A stretch of 64,000 bases of DNA, from assembly GCF_902497855.1 (NCBI RefSeq), contig NZ_CABVHU010000002.1, forward strand, positions 186,001 to 250,000. The letters are read 5' to 3'. Positions within the stretch are counted from its first letter, which is position 1. Each line of letters starts with the position of its first letter. The DNA comes from Pseudomonas fluorescens (GTDB taxonomy: Bacteria; Pseudomonadota; Gammaproteobacteria; Pseudomonadales; Pseudomonadaceae). A program made the position numbers and the translations under genes. The notes below the pieces were generated by a model. It had not been told where the DNA came from. It ran no database searches and saw only the letters and a list, made by a program, of their open reading frames with translations. This document shows, piece by piece, positions 36,177-46,563 of the stretch.

Positions 36177-37676
36177 ATGCCGCACACTAAAGATGATTTA
36201 CCCGACGCGCTGTACAGCGCCGAGCAAGTGCGAAGGCTCGATGCGAGCCTGATCGCAGCCGGCACACCGGGCTTCGAATTGATGCTGCGGGCGGCGCGCG
36301 CAACCTGGCGTGCGCTGGTCCGACACTGGCCGACGGCGAACGAGCTGAGTGTGGTGACCGGTCATGGCAATAACGCCGGTGATGGCTATTTAGTAGCTGT
36401 TTTGGCCAGGCGTGCAGGTTGGCACGTGCGCGTCCTGGCCGTCGGTGATCCTCGGCGTTTGCAAGGTGATGCAGCCCTGGCCCACGCCGAGGCCGTGGCC
36501 GAAGGCGTTGCCGTTCAAGCCTGGAGCTCGCAGTCCGGGTTGCGGGGCGTTGTGGTAGACGCCATGCTCGGCACCGGTTTGACGGGAGACGTGCGAGAAC
36601 CCTATGCCAGCGTTATCGCTGCGATCAATGCCAGTGGCTTGCCGGTTGCGGCAGTGGATATTCCTTCGGGTCTTTGCGCTGATACGGGACGTATGCTTGG
36701 CTCGGCCGTCCGGGCTGATCTGACCGTGACCTTCATTGGCTTGAAAGTGGGGCTGTTCACCGGCGACGCGGCGGACGTGGTGGGCGAGTGGGTGTTCAAT
36801 GATCTGCAGGCCTCCCCTGAGTCATTTAATGGCGTCGACATCAGTGCGCGTCTTCTGACGGCCGGTAGCGTGCCGCGACTGGCCCGCCGCGCTCCCACTG
36901 CCCATAAAGGCAAGTTCGGGCATGTGCTGTTGATCGGCGGTGATCGGGGTTTTGGCGGCGCGATCCTGCTGAGTGCGCAAACTGCGCTGCGCGGTGGCGC
37001 GGGCATGGTGTCGGTATCGACGCGAAGCGAGCATGTGCCCGCCGCACTGGCGAGAATTCCCGAAGCCATGGTATTGGGCACTTCGTCAGCCAACCAACTG
37101 ATGGGATTGCTGGAAAAAGTTTCCGTGCTGGTCGTCGGTCCAGGCTTGGGGCAGGCGTCCTGGGGGCGCAGTCTTTTGTCGGCGGCGGCTAACGCACCGC
37201 TTGCGCAAGTATGGGACGCCGACGCCTTAAATCTATTGGCTGAAGGGCAGGTGAGCTTGCCCAGGGATTGTGTGATCACGCCCCATCCGGGGGAAGCGGC
37301 GCGGTTATTGGGCCTGTCGACTGCAGAGGTCCAGGCCGATCGTCCAGCCGCTGCCCATGCATTGAGCAAAAAATACACAGCGGTTGTGGTCCTCAAAGGC
37401 GCCGGCAGCCTGATCGCCAGTCCCGATGGACGTCTGGCGGTATGCGATCAGGGGCATCCGGCAATGGCTACCGCCGGATTGGGCGATGTGCTGGCCGGAT
37501 TGCTGGGCGCCCTGCTGGCCCAGGGCATGAACGCCTTTGACGCCGCTTGCCTCGGTGTCTGGCTGCACGCCAGCGCCGGTGCACAAGAAGGTAAATCGGG
37601 CCGTGGGCTGGCGGCCAGTGATCTGATTCCAGTCATTCGTCAGTTGTTGGAGGAGCAATCACCGTGTCTGAAGTAA
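36177..37676 (+). CDS. nnr: Bifunctional NAD(P)H-hydrate repair enzyme (epimerase and dehydratase)
   Basis: Nnr repairs hydrated NADH and NADPH. The 499 residues comprise an N-terminal YjeF_N epimerase (about 1-220; GHGNNAGDGYLVAV) and a C-terminal ADP-dependent dehydratase of the ribokinase fold (about 230-495; HVLLIGGDRGFGGAI, ITPHPGEAARLLG, GHPAMATAGLGDVLAG). The ATG at 36177 starts MPHTKDDLPDAL. It overlaps tsaE by 13 bp and begins a long run of overlapping genes reaching miaA and hfq. Confidence 0.96.
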   Translation: MPHTKDDLPDALYSAEQVRRLDASLIAAGTPGFELMLRAARATWRALVRHWPTANELSVVTGHGNNAGDGYLVAVLARRAGWHVRVLAVGDPRRLQGDAALAHAEAVAEGVAVQAWSSQSGLRGVVVDAMLGTGLTGDVREPYASVIAAINASGLPVAAVDIPSGLCADTGRMLGSAVRADLTVTFIGLKVGLFTGDAADVVGEWVFNDLQASPESFNGVDISARLLTAGSVPRLARRAPTAHKGKFGHVLLIGGDRGFGGAILLSAQTALRGGAGMVSVSTRSEHVPAALARIPEAMVLGTSSANQLMGLLEKVSVLVVGPGLGQASWGRSLLSAAANAPLAQVWDADALNLLAEGQVSLPRDCVITPHPGEAARLLGLSTAEVQADRPAAAHALSKKYTAVVVLKGAGSLIASPDGRLAVCDQGHPAMATAGLGDVLAGLLGALLAQGMNAFDAACLGVWLHASAGAQEGKSGRGLAASDLIPVIRQLLEEQSPCLK

Positions 37677-38134
37677 CCCTGTACCTGGCTGATGAAGAGG
37701 CAATGACGGCGTTTGGCGCACGTATCGCGAAAACCACCAAAGGGCACGGTCTGATTTTTCTGGAAGGGGACCTGGGGGCGGGGAAAACCACGCTGTCCCG
37801 AGGTATCATCCGGGGTCTGGGGCATGAGGGTGCGGTAAAAAGTCCGACCTTCACCCTGGTCGAGCCGTACGAGATCGGCGACATCCGGGCCTTCCATTTC
37901 GACCTCTATCGTTTGGTCGACCCTGAAGAGTTGGAATACCTGGGTATCCGCGACTACTTCGAGGACGATGCGTTGTGTCTGATCGAGTGGCCCGAAAAAG
38001 GTGCAGGCTTTTTGCCAAAGCCCGACCTGACCATTACCATTAGCCCGCAAGACAGCGGGCGTTCGCTGAAAATTTTGTCCCAGGGCTCGCGTGGCGAGTC
38101 GTGGTGTGCCGCTTTGGCATTGGAATCCAATTAA
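37664..38134 (+). CDS. tsaE: tRNA threonylcarbamoyladenosine biosynthesis ATPase TsaE
   Basis: TsaE drives the TsaB-TsaD complex that makes t6A37 on ANN-decoding tRNAs. It has 156 residues with a P-loop, EGDLGAGKTTLSRG (about residues 35-48), a SPTFTLVEPY segment and the IEWPEKG motif. The start is GTG at 37664, inside the end of nnr. The stop codon is immediately followed by the amiB ATG, so the operon is tightly coupled. Confidence 0.95.
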   Translation: MSEVTLYLADEEAMTAFGARIAKTTKGHGLIFLEGDLGAGKTTLSRGIIRGLGHEGAVKSPTFTLVEPYEIGDIRAFHFDLYRLVDPEELEYLGIRDYFEDDALCLIEWPEKGAGFLPKPDLTITISPQDSGRSLKILSQGSRGESWCAALALESN

Positions 38135-39562
38135 ATGATGGGGTCAGGTATGCGCTTTCGCGCGATGGTAGCTGCCGTAGGGTTGTTGTTTCTGGCGGTA
38201 ACCGTCGACGCTGTGGCCGAGACAAAGGTCAACAGCGTTCGCCTGTGGCGGGCTCCGGACAACACACGACTGGTGTTCGACCTGACGGGGCCTGTCCAGC
38301 ACAGCGTGTTTACCCTGTCTGCTCCGGATCGACTGGTGATCGACATCAATGGCGCGAGCCTCGGGGCGCCATTGAACGTCAATAGCTCCAATACCCCGAT
38401 CACCGCCATGCGCTCGGCCCAACGCACGCCGACCGACCTGCGGGTGGTCATCGACCTGAAAAAAGCCGTGACGCCGAAAAGCTTTACCCTGGCGCCGAAC
38501 GCCCAGTACGGTAACCGGCTGGTGGTCGATCTGTTCGATAACCCTGCCGACGCCGCGCCGATTCCGGCGCCGACCAACGTCGCGACAGTGGCCCCGGTAC
38601 CCGTCACTCCAATCGATCCACCGGTCAAATTGCCGCCAGCCCCGGCCGGCAAGCGCGACATCGTCGTGGTCATCGATGCCGGCCACGGTGGCGAAGACCC
38701 GGGCGCTTCCGGTTCTCGCGGTCAGCGCGAGAAAGACGTGGTGCTGGCCATCGCTCGCGAACTGCAGCGCCAGGTCAACGGCATGAAAGGCTTCCGTGCC
38801 GAACTGACCCGTACCGGCGACTACTTCATTCCCTTGCGCGGGCGTACCGAAATCGCCCGCAAGAAGGGCGCCGACCTGTTCGTCTCGATCCACGCCGATG
38901 CCGCCCCCTCGGCCGCCGCCTTCGGTGCGTCGGTATTCGCCCTGTCTGATCGCGGCGCCACGTCCGAGACGGCGCGCTGGTTGGCCGACAGTGAAAACCG
39001 GTCCGACTTGATCGGCGGTGCCGGTAACGTCAGCCTCGACGACAAGGACCGCATGTTGGCGGGCGTACTGCTCGACCTGTCGATGACCGCCTCCCTGACG
39101 TCCAGCCTGAACGTCGGCCAGAAGGTCCTGAGCAATATCGGCCGGGTCACCCCGCTGCACAAACAACGGGTGGAGCAGGCCGGGTTCATGGTGCTGAAGT
39201 CGCCGGACATCCCGTCGATCCTGGTGGAAACCGGGTTCATCTCCAACGCCAACGAAGCCTCCAAGCTTGCCGCCGCGAATCACCAGCAGGCGCTGGCGCG
39301 GTCGATCAGCAGCGGCGTGCGTCAGTTCTTCCAGCAGAATCCACCGCCGGGCACCTACATTGCCTGGCTGCGCGATTCCGGCAAGATCGCCCAAGGCCCA
39401 CGAGACCATCGCGTGAATCCCGGTGAAACCCTGGCGATGATCGCCGTACGCTACCAGGTGTCGCCGGCCACCCTGCGCAGCGCCAATAACCTGGCGAGTG
39501 ATGAGCTCAAAATCGGTCAGCATCTGACGATTCCCGGCACTGACCTGGCGGCCAAAGAATGA
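38135..39562 (+). CDS. amiB: N-acetylmuramoyl-L-alanine amidase (AmiB/AmiC type)
   Basis: This periplasmic zinc amidase cuts peptidoglycan stem peptides during daughter-cell separation. The 475 residues are a signal peptide, an AMIN domain (about 30-130), a Pro-rich linker, an Amidase_3 domain (about 180-400) and a C-terminal LysM (about 425-470). Zinc ligands are visible in [10 protein letters not shown], the [19 protein letters not shown] stretch, and [10 protein letters not shown]. ATGs at 38135, 38138 and 38150 are all possible; the last gives [14 protein letters not shown], the most natural signal peptide. It overlaps mutL by 4 bp. Confidence 0.95.
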   Translation: MMGSGMRFRAMVAAVGLLFLAVTVDAVAETKVNSVRLWRAPDNTRLVFDLTGPVQHSVFTLSAPDRLVIDINGASLGAPLNVNSSNTPITAMRSAQRTPTDLRVVIDLKKAVTPKSFTLAPNAQYGNRLVVDLFDNPADAAPIPAPTNVATVAPVPVTPIDPPVKLPPAPAGKRDIVVVIDAGHGGEDPGASGSRGQREKDVVLAIARELQRQVNGMKGFRAELTRTGDYFIPLRGRTEIARKKGADLFVSIHADAAPSAAAFGASVFALSDRGATSETARWLADSENRSDLIGGAGNVSLDDKDRMLAGVLLDLSMTASLTSSLNVGQKVLSNIGRVTPLHKQRVEQAGFMVLKSPDIPSILVETGFISNANEASKLAAANHQQALARSISSGVRQFFQQNPPPGTYIAWLRDSGKIAQGPRDHRVNPGETLAMIAVRYQVSPATLRSANNLASDELKIGQHLTIPGTDLAAKE

Positions 39563-41463
39563 GTCAGGCGCTGACCAACACCGCTCGCATCGAGCTGCTC
39601 AGCCCCCGGCTGGCGAACCAGATTGCCGCCGGCGAGGTGGTCGAGCGCCCGGCTTCGGTGATCAAGGAGTTGCTGGAAAACAGCCTCGACTCCGGTGCCC
39701 GACGCATCGATGTCGATGTCGAGCAGGGTGGTGTCAAGTTGCTGCGAGTGCGCGACGATGGCAGCGGCATTTCCGCCGACGACTTGCCGCTGGCCCTGGC
39801 CCGTCACGCCACCAGCAAGATCCGCAACCTGGAAGACCTTGAACAGGTCATGAGCCTCGGCTTTCGTGGCGAGGCCCTGGCATCGATCAGTTCCGTGGCA
39901 CGGCTGACGCTGACGTCCCGAACCAAAGAGGCCGATCAGGCCTGGCAAGTCGAAACCGAAGGTCGGGACATGGCGCCGCGGGTGCAGCCGGCCGCGCATC
40001 CGGTCGGCACCTCGGTCGAAGTGCGCGACCTGTTCTTCAATACCCCGGCGCGCCGCAAGTTTCTCAAGACTGAAAAAACCGAGTTCGATCACCTGCAGGA
40101 AGTGATCAAGCGCCTGGCATTGGCGCGTTTCGATGTGGCTTTCCACCTGCGCCATAACGGCAAGACCATCCTCAGCCTGCATGAGGCCCACGATGATGCG
40201 GCCCGTGCCCGGCGTGTAGCGGCCATTTGCGGCGCGGGCTTCCTGGAACAGGCGCTGCCGATCGAAATCGAGCGCAATGGCCTGCATCTGTGGGGTTGGG
40301 TCGGCTTGCCAACGTTCAATCGCAGCCAGGCGGACTTGCAGTATTTCTTTGTGAATGGCCGTGCCGTGCGCGACAAACTGGTGGCCCACGCGGTCCGTCA
40401 GGCGTATCGCGATGTGCTGTTCAACGGCCGTCACCCGACCTTCGTGCTGTTTTTCGAAGTCGATCCGGCGGGCGTCGACGTCAACGTGCACCCGACCAAA
40501 CACGAAGTGCGCTTCCGTGACGGGCGCATGGTCCACGACTTCCTCTATGGCACCTTGCACCGCGCCCTGGGCGATGTGCGTCCTGAGGATCAACTGGCTG
40601 CGCCTGTGGCGACCGCCATCGTTCGACCGAGCGGGATCGAGGCCGGCGAGTTCGGTCCCCAGGGTGAAATGCGTCTGGCGGCCAATGCGTTGCTGGAGCA
40701 GCCCCAGGCTCAGCCGGCCTTCAATGCGACGGCTGGCTCGGGCGTCGGCGCCGGTTATCAATACACGCCACGGCCGCAGTCCGGCGTTCCCGCCGCTGAA
40801 GCCCGGGCTGCCTACCGCGAGTTCTTCGCGCCGTTGCCCGAGGCCAACGCGGTTGCGCTGCCGGCCGGGCAAGACGATATTCCGCCCCTGGGTTACGCGT
40901 TGGCGCAGCTCAAGGGCATCTATATTCTGTCGGAGAACGCCCAGGGCCTGGTGTTGGTGGACATGCACGCCGCCCATGAGCGGATCATGTACGAACGCCT
41001 GAAAATCGCCATGGCCAGCGAAGGCCTCAGTGGCCAGCCGCTGTTAGTGCCCGAGTCCCTGGCGGTCAGCCAGCGTGAAGCCGATTGCGCCGAAGAGCAT
41101 GTCGCCTGGTTCCAGCGCCTGGGCTTCGAATTGCAGCGCCTTGGCCCGGAATCCCTGGCCATTCGGCAGATTCCGGCCTTGCTCAAGCAGGCGGAAGCCA
41201 ATCGACTGGTCAGTGACGTATTGGCGGATCTGATGGAGTACGGCACCAGCGACCGGATCCAGGCGCACCTGAACGAGCTGCTCGGGACCATGGCCTGCCA
41301 CGGCGCGATTCGTGCGAATCGGCGCCTGGCCCTGCCGGAAATGAACGGTCTGCTGCGCGACATGGAAAACACCGAGCGCAGCGGTCAATGCAACCATGGC
41401 CGACCGACCTGGACCCAATTGGGACTGGACGATCTGGACAAACTGTTCTTGCGCGGTCGTTGA
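39559..41463 (+). CDS. mutL: DNA mismatch repair protein MutL
   Basis: MutL links MutS to downstream excision. The 634 residues comprise the GHKL ATPase ([35 protein letters not shown]), the transducer domain, a linker and a C-terminal dimerisation/endonuclease domain. The endonuclease motif DQHA(X)2E(X)4E is present as [12 protein letters not shown], with Met for Gln, as I recall for P. aeruginosa MutL, which is a nicking enzyme. The stop TGA overlaps the miaA ATG. Confidence 0.97.
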   Translation: MSQALTNTARIELLSPRLANQIAAGEVVERPASVIKELLENSLDSGARRIDVDVEQGGVKLLRVRDDGSGISADDLPLALARHATSKIRNLEDLEQVMSLGFRGEALASISSVARLTLTSRTKEADQAWQVETEGRDMAPRVQPAAHPVGTSVEVRDLFFNTPARRKFLKTEKTEFDHLQEVIKRLALARFDVAFHLRHNGKTILSLHEAHDDAARARRVAAICGAGFLEQALPIEIERNGLHLWGWVGLPTFNRSQADLQYFFVNGRAVRDKLVAHAVRQAYRDVLFNGRHPTFVLFFEVDPAGVDVNVHPTKHEVRFRDGRMVHDFLYGTLHRALGDVRPEDQLAAPVATAIVRPSGIEAGEFGPQGEMRLAANALLEQPQAQPAFNATAGSGVGAGYQYTPRPQSGVPAAEARAAYREFFAPLPEANAVALPAGQDDIPPLGYALAQLKGIYILSENAQGLVLVDMHAAHERIMYERLKIAMASEGLSGQPLLVPESLAVSQREADCAEEHVAWFQRLGFELQRLGPESLAIRQIPALLKQAEANRLVSDVLADLMEYGTSDRIQAHLNELLGTMACHGAIRANRRLALPEMNGLLRDMENTERSGQCNHGRPTWTQLGLDDLDKLFLRGR

Positions 41464-42434
41464 TGAACCAGCTCCCTCCTGCGATTTTCCTGATGGGGCC
41501 GACCGCCGCCGGCAAGACCGACCTGGCCATCGAGCTCACCAAAGTCTTGCCCTGCGAGTTGATCAGCGTTGATTCGGCGCTGGTCTACCGTGGTATGGAC
41601 ATCGGCACCGCCAAGCCTTCCAAAGCGCTGTTGGCCGAATTCCCCCATCGTCTGATCGATATTCTCGACCCGGCAGAGAGCTATTCGGCCGCGGATTTCC
41701 GACGTGATGCCCTCGAAGCCATGGCCGACATCACCGCGCGCGGAAAAATTCCGCTGCTGGTGGGCGGCACAATGCTCTATTACAAGGCTTTGGTTGAAGG
41801 TCTGGCGGACATGCCCGCCGCCGATCCCGACGTCCGCGCACAGATCGAAGAAGAAGCTGTACGCCTTGGCTGGCCAGCCCTGCACGATCAATTGGCAGTG
41901 TTTGACCCCGAGTCTGCAGCGCGCATTCATCCGAACGATCCCCAACGACTCAGTCGAGCGCTGGAGGTTTATCGTGTCAGCGGTCAAAGCATGACTGAAC
42001 TGCGCATGCGACAATCTGCGCAAAGTACTGAAGCCGCCGCTTCGGGACAGCAACAATTGCCCTATACTGTCGCGAACTTGGCCATTGCCCCGGCAAATCG
42101 CCAGGTGCTGCATGAGCGAATTAAACAAAGATTTACTTTAATGTTGGAACAGGGATTCATTGACGAGGTCGTAGCCCTGCGTAAAAGAAGTGACCTGCAT
42201 GCAGGGTTGCCGTCTATACGTGCAGTAGGCTACCGACAAGTCTGGGACTACCTGGATGGCAAGCTGACGCAAGCCGAGATGCAGGAGCGTGGAATCATAG
42301 CTACGCGCCAGCTGGCGAAGCGCCAGTTCACCTGGCTGCGCAGTTGGGCTGATTTACACTGGTTGGACAGCCTGGATTGCGACAATCTGCCGCGCGCCTT
42401 GAAATACCTGGGGACCATCTCCATATTGAGCTGA
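41463..42434 (+). CDS. miaA: tRNA dimethylallyltransferase
   Basis: MiaA attaches a dimethylallyl group to A37 of tRNAs reading UNN codons. It has 323 residues. The P-loop [15 protein letters not shown] is at the N-terminus; [18 protein letters not shown] binds substrate and [11 protein letters not shown] lies in the C-terminal part. It starts within the mutL stop codon. The classical arrangement miaA-hfq-hflX-hflK-hflC follows, and promoters for hfq usually lie within miaA in other bacteria; I did not resolve one here. Confidence 0.97.
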   Translation: MNQLPPAIFLMGPTAAGKTDLAIELTKVLPCELISVDSALVYRGMDIGTAKPSKALLAEFPHRLIDILDPAESYSAADFRRDALEAMADITARGKIPLLVGGTMLYYKALVEGLADMPAADPDVRAQIEEEAVRLGWPALHDQLAVFDPESAARIHPNDPQRLSRALEVYRVSGQSMTELRMRQSAQSTEAAASGQQQLPYTVANLAIAPANRQVLHERIKQRFTLMLEQGFIDEVVALRKRSDLHAGLPSIRAVGYRQVWDYLDGKLTQAEMQERGIIATRQLAKRQFTWLRSWADLHWLDSLDCDNLPRALKYLGTISILS

Positions 42435-42529
42435 GTCCTTGCAATTGCCGTCTATCCTTGGGGGTCTGACGGCCACAAGCCATCTGTTTACCTATTTTTT
42501 TATATTGAATCCTTAAAGGAGTGCGGCAC

Positions 42530-42796
42530 ATGTCAAAAGGGCATTCGCTACAAGACCCTTACTTGAATACTTTACGTAAAGAGAAAGTGGGGGTCTCCAT
42601 CTACCTGGTCAACGGGATCAAGCTGCAAGGCACGATCGAGTCTTTCGACCAGTTCGTTATCCTGCTGAAAAACACCGTCAGCCAGATGGTTTACAAACAC
42701 GCTATCTCTACAGTGGTGCCGGTTCGTCCAATTCGTCTGCCAAGTGCCGCCGAAAGTGAACAGGGCGACGCTGAGCCTACTCCGGGTAACGCCTGA
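42530..42796 (+). CDS. hfq: RNA chaperone Hfq
   Basis: Hfq is the hexameric Sm-like chaperone for small RNA regulation and, in pseudomonads, for Crc-dependent catabolite repression. It has 88 residues. The Sm1 region ([18 protein letters not shown]) and the Sm2 signature YKHAIST are intact, with proximal-face Gln8 in SLQDP. The C-terminal tail is short and acidic, typical of Pseudomonas. The ATG at 42530 is preceded by AAAGGAG. The following gene hflX begins 13 bp later. Confidence 0.98.
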   Translation: MSKGHSLQDPYLNTLRKEKVGVSIYLVNGIKLQGTIESFDQFVILLKNTVSQMVYKHAISTVVPVRPIRLPSAAESEQGDAEPTPGNA

Positions 42797-42808
42797 TAGG
42801 AGTCTCCT

Positions 42809-44110
42809 TTGTTCTTTGAGCGCCACGGTGGTGGTGAACGGGCCATTCTCGTTCACTTGGATGGTCAGGACCCTGAGGCGCGCGAAGATCCGCAGGAGTT
42901 TCAGGAATTGGCAATGTCGGCTGGCGCCGAGACCGTCGCGTTTTTCAACGTGCCGCGTCATCGGCCAACCGCCAAATACCTGATTGGCAGCGGCAAGGTC
43001 GAGGAGTTGCGCGACCTGGTCCACGCCGAACAGGTCGATCTGGTGATTTTCAATCACATCCTCACGCCCAGTCAGGAACGTAACCTCGAACGTGTTTTCG
43101 AGTGTCGCGTGATCGACCGCACGGGTCTGATTCTGGATATTTTCGCCCAACGCGCCCGCACCCATGAAGGCAAGCTCCAGGTCGAACTGGCCCAGCTTGA
43201 ACACATGAGTACGCGGCTGGTTCGTGGCTGGACTCACCTTGAGCGGCAGAAGGGCGGTATCGGTCTGCGCGGCCCGGGTGAAACCCAGCTGGAAACCGAC
43301 CGGCGCCTGTTGCGGGTTCGCCTGCGTCAGATCAAGGGGCGCCTGGAAAAGGTTCGCAGCCAGCGCGAGCAGTCTCGACGCGGGCGCAAACGGGCTGACA
43401 TTCCGACGGTTTCACTGGTGGGTTATACCAACGCCGGCAAATCGACGCTGTTCAACTCGGTGACCGATTCCGATGTCTTCGCCGCCGACCAGCTCTTCGC
43501 CACCCTCGACCCGACCCTGCGCCGACTCGAACTCGACGACCTCGGGCCGATCGTGCTGGCCGATACCGTGGGCTTCATTCGCCACCTGCCGCACAAACTG
43601 GTCGAGGCTTTTCGGGCTACGCTCGAGGAGTCGAGCAACTCCGACCTGCTGCTGCACGTGATCGATGCCCATGAACCCGAGCGCATGGCCCAGATTGAAC
43701 AGGTCATGGTGGTGCTCGGGGAGATCGGTGCTCAAGACTTGCCGATCCTCGAGGTTTACAACAAACTCGATTTGCTCGAGGGGGTGGAGCCGCAGATCCA
43801 GCGCGATGCCGATGGCAAGCCGCAGCGGGTCTGGTTGTCGGCCAAGGACGGTACGGGTCTGGATTTGCTCAAGCAGGCTGTAGCCGAACTGCTCGGCGAC
43901 GATTTGTTTGTTGGCACCTTGCGCTTGCCGCAACGTTTTGCTCGACTGCGTGCGCAGTTTTTCGAAGCCGGTGCGGTACAGAAAGAAGAACACGACGAAG
44001 AGGGCATCTGCCTGCTGGCCGTTCGTTTGCCGCGAATCGAGTTGAATCGACTGGTGAGCCGCGAAGGATTGCAGCCGATGGATTTCATCGAGCAACACAC
44101 TTTGCAATAA
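42809..44110 (+). CDS. hflX: Ribosome-associated GTPase HflX
   Basis: HflX binds the 50S subunit and splits stalled 70S ribosomes under stress. It has 433 residues: an N-terminal HflX domain, a linker helix with GGIGLRGPGETQLETDRR and a G domain (GYTNAGKSTLFN, DTVGFI, NKLDLL). The start is TTG at 42809 with AGGAG seven bases before it, and no ATG fits better. It lies 12 bp after hfq in the same transcript. Confidence 0.96.
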   Translation: MFFERHGGGERAILVHLDGQDPEAREDPQEFQELAMSAGAETVAFFNVPRHRPTAKYLIGSGKVEELRDLVHAEQVDLVIFNHILTPSQERNLERVFECRVIDRTGLILDIFAQRARTHEGKLQVELAQLEHMSTRLVRGWTHLERQKGGIGLRGPGETQLETDRRLLRVRLRQIKGRLEKVRSQREQSRRGRKRADIPTVSLVGYTNAGKSTLFNSVTDSDVFAADQLFATLDPTLRRLELDDLGPIVLADTVGFIRHLPHKLVEAFRATLEESSNSDLLLHVIDAHEPERMAQIEQVMVVLGEIGAQDLPILEVYNKLDLLEGVEPQIQRDADGKPQRVWLSAKDGTGLDLLKQAVAELLGDDLFVGTLRLPQRFARLRAQFFEAGAVQKEEHDEEGICLLAVRLPRIELNRLVSREGLQPMDFIEQHTLQ

Positions 44111-44206
44111 AAGCCTGAGAAAGCGGTTGTGCCGCGGTGACAGGCATTCTGTAGCATTGGTTGGCGCGCCGTGGGTGCGTCTTTGCTTTATCAGATGGAG
44201 AGCGCT

Positions 44207-45379
44207 ATGGCTTGGAATGAGCCGGGTGGCAACTCGAATAATCAGGATCCTTGGGGTGGCAAGCGCCGCAATAACGGCGACCGCAAGGGACCACCGGATC
44301 TCGACGAGGCCTTCCGAAAGCTGCAGGAAAGCCTGAACGGGTTGTTCGGTGGTGGTAAGAAACGCGGTGATGACGGCGGTGGTCCGGGCAGGAGTAGCGG
44401 CTTCGGCGGCATTCTCGGCATCGGCCTGGTCGTGTTGGCGGCCGTGTGGCTGTACAGCGCGGTCTACGTAGTCGACGAGCAGGAGCAGGCCGTGGTGCTG
44501 CGCTTCGGCAAATACTACGAAACCGTTGGCCCGGGTCTGAACATATATTTCCCGCCGATCGATCAAAAGTACCTGGAAAACGTCACGCGTGAGCGTGCCT
44601 ATACCAAGCAGGGTCAAATGCTGACTGAAGACGAAAACATCGTCGAAGTGCCGCTGACCGTGCAGTACAAGATCAGCAACCTTCAGGACTTCGTGCTGAG
44701 CGTCGATCAGCCGGAAATCAGCCTGCAGCACGCGACCGAAAGCGCCTTGCGCCATGTGGTGGGTTCCACCGCGATGGATCAGGTGCTGACCGAAGGTCGT
44801 GAATTGATGGCCAGCGAAATCAAGGAGCGCCTGCAACGCTTCATGGATACCTATCGCACCGGTATCACCGTCACTCAGGTCAACGTACAGAGCGCAGCGG
44901 CACCGCGTGAAGTCCAGGAAGCCTTCGATGACGTGATCCGCGCCCGTGAAGACGAGCAGCGTTCGCGCAACCAGGCGGAAACCTATGCCAACGGCGTCGT
45001 GCCGGAAGCCCGTGGTCAGGCCCAGCGCATCATCGAAGATGCCAATGGTTACCGTGACGAAACCGTCTCGCGCGCCAAGGGTGAGGCCGATCGCTTCACC
45101 AAGCTGGTCAGCGAGTACCGCAAGGCACCTGAAGTCACCCGCGAGCGTCTGTACCTGGACACCATGCAGGAAGTCTTCAGCAACACCAGCAAGGTTCTTG
45201 TAACCGGCAACAAGAATGGCCAGAGCAATCTGCTCTACCTGCCGTTGGACAAAATGGTCGAAAGTGGTCGCAACACCAGCACTTCGGTGACCGGCGCCGC
45301 AGCCACCAGCAATGAAGCGAATGCACGTGCCGCAGCCGATCTGCAGCAACAGCAGACACGTACCAGGGAGAGTCGCTGA
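44207..45379 (+). CDS. hflK: FtsH protease modulator HflK
   Basis: HflK, with HflC, forms the large cage around FtsH hexamers in the inner membrane. It has 390 residues: a Gly/Asn-rich N-terminus (MAWNEPGGNSNNQDPWGG), a transmembrane helix (about 65-87), an SPFH/band 7 domain (about 90-260) and a helical C-terminal part. The ATG at 44207 has GGAG six bases upstream. Its stop overlaps the hflC ATG (TGATG). Confidence 0.96.
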   Translation: MAWNEPGGNSNNQDPWGGKRRNNGDRKGPPDLDEAFRKLQESLNGLFGGGKKRGDDGGGPGRSSGFGGILGIGLVVLAAVWLYSAVYVVDEQEQAVVLRFGKYYETVGPGLNIYFPPIDQKYLENVTRERAYTKQGQMLTEDENIVEVPLTVQYKISNLQDFVLSVDQPEISLQHATESALRHVVGSTAMDQVLTEGRELMASEIKERLQRFMDTYRTGITVTQVNVQSAAAPREVQEAFDDVIRAREDEQRSRNQAETYANGVVPEARGQAQRIIEDANGYRDETVSRAKGEADRFTKLVSEYRKAPEVTRERLYLDTMQEVFSNTSKVLVTGNKNGQSNLLYLPLDKMVESGRNTSTSVTGAAATSNEANARAAADLQQQQTRTRESR

Positions 45380-46248
45380 TGAGCAATAAATCGCTGATCG
45401 CCCTAATTGTCGTGGTCGTCGTGGCGATCGCCGCCTGGAACTGCTTCTACATCGTGTCTCAAACCGAGCGTGCGGTGTTGCTGCAGTTCGGACGTGTGGT
45501 CCAGGCCGACGTTCAGCCAGGCTTGCACGTGAAAGTGCCCTACGTGAACAAGGTGCGTAAATTCGACGCACGCCTGATGACGCTGGATGCACCGACACAA
45601 CGCTTCCTGACGCTGGAAAAGAAAGCCGTCATGGTCGATGCCTACGCCAAGTGGCGCGTGAAAGATGCCGAGCGCTTCTACACCGCGACTTCCGGCCTCA
45701 AGCAGATTGCCGACGAGCGTCTTTCCCGTCGTCTGGAATCGGGCCTGCGTGACCAGTTCGGTAAGCGCACGCTGCACGAAGTGGTTTCCGGTGAGCGCGA
45801 TGCGCTGATGACCGATATCACGGCTTCGCTGAACAAGATGGCGGAAAAAGAGCTGGGCATCGAAGTGGTCGATGTTCGGGTCAAGGCCATCGACCTGCCG
45901 AAAGAAGTGAACCGCAGTGTGTTCGAGCGCATGAGCTCCGAGCGTGAGCGTGAAGCTCGCGAGCACCGCGCCAAGGGTAACGAGCTGGCGGAAGGCATTC
46001 GTGCCGATGCCGATCGTCAACGCCGCGTGTTGCTGGCTGAAGCCTATCGTGAATCCGAAGAGGTTCGCGGTGACGGTGATGCCCAGGCGGCTGCAATCTA
46101 CTCCAAGGCCTACGGCCAGGATCAGGAGTTCTACGGTTTCTACCGTAGTCTGCGCGCCTACCGTGAAAGCTTCGCTAACAAATCCGACGTCATGGTCCTG
46201 GACCCAAGCAGCGACTTCTTCCGTTACCTGGAAAAAGCCAAGCCTTGA
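45379..46248 (+). CDS. hflC: FtsH protease modulator HflC
   Basis: HflC is the partner of HflK in regulating FtsH. It has 289 residues, with an N-terminal transmembrane segment (LIALIVVVVVAIAAWNCFYIV, about 5-25 including flanks), an SPFH domain and a helical coiled-coil region rich in Glu, Arg and Ala (SSEREREAREHRAKGNE). It is the last gene of the hfq-hflX-hflK-hflC run; two hairpins follow, the second an intrinsic terminator. Confidence 0.96.
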   Translation: MSNKSLIALIVVVVVAIAAWNCFYIVSQTERAVLLQFGRVVQADVQPGLHVKVPYVNKVRKFDARLMTLDAPTQRFLTLEKKAVMVDAYAKWRVKDAERFYTATSGLKQIADERLSRRLESGLRDQFGKRTLHEVVSGERDALMTDITASLNKMAEKELGIEVVDVRVKAIDLPKEVNRSVFERMSSEREREAREHRAKGNELAEGIRADADRQRRVLLAEAYRESEEVRGDGDAQAAAIYSKAYGQDQEFYGFYRSLRAYRESFANKSDVMVLDPSSDFFRYLEKAKP

Positions 46249-46563
46249 TACCTCGTTGACCTGAATCATCCCCCGCTTGGCGGCTACAGCCTCGGGCGGG
46301 GTGATCCTTTGGGAAAACGAGTGTATGATGCGGCAGCCGGGAAATTCCCGGCTTTTTTGCGTCTGCACGTTTGAATGCTGGACTTGTGCAGTCGCCCGAG
46401 TTGAATGACTCGACAGGTTTTTCGAGGAAAGTGGTTGGCGAAGCCGATTTCAGGCTTTTCGCCCCGTTGTTCATGCGCGTGGTTTGCACATGGGCCGATC
46501 ATTTTCTGCTTCACTCAAGGCTCGCCCAACGGCTTGCCGCCCGGACCATAGGGGAATGGCGTA
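46249..46563 (+). other. Gap between hflC and hisZ
   Basis: This 315-bp interval has no credible gene. The first 110 bp hold a hairpin (CCCCGC at 46271-46276 pairing with GCGGGG at 46296-46301) and the terminator at 46335-46358. The remainder is non-coding by eye and should contain the hisZ promoter. As I recall, several Pseudomonas genomes have a small DUF2065 membrane protein here; no frame of that kind is present. Confidence 0.6.
46335..46358 (+). terminator. Intrinsic terminator of the hflKC transcript
   Basis: GCCGGG-AAATT-CCCGGC is followed by TTTTTT. It ends the long operon that includes hfq, hflX, hflK and hflC. Confidence 0.92.

Noticed and set aside
43412..45598. A 728-codon open frame opposite hflX and hflK
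   Set aside because: It spans two well-recognised genes and the gap between them on the other strand; the translated sequence has no recognisable domain.
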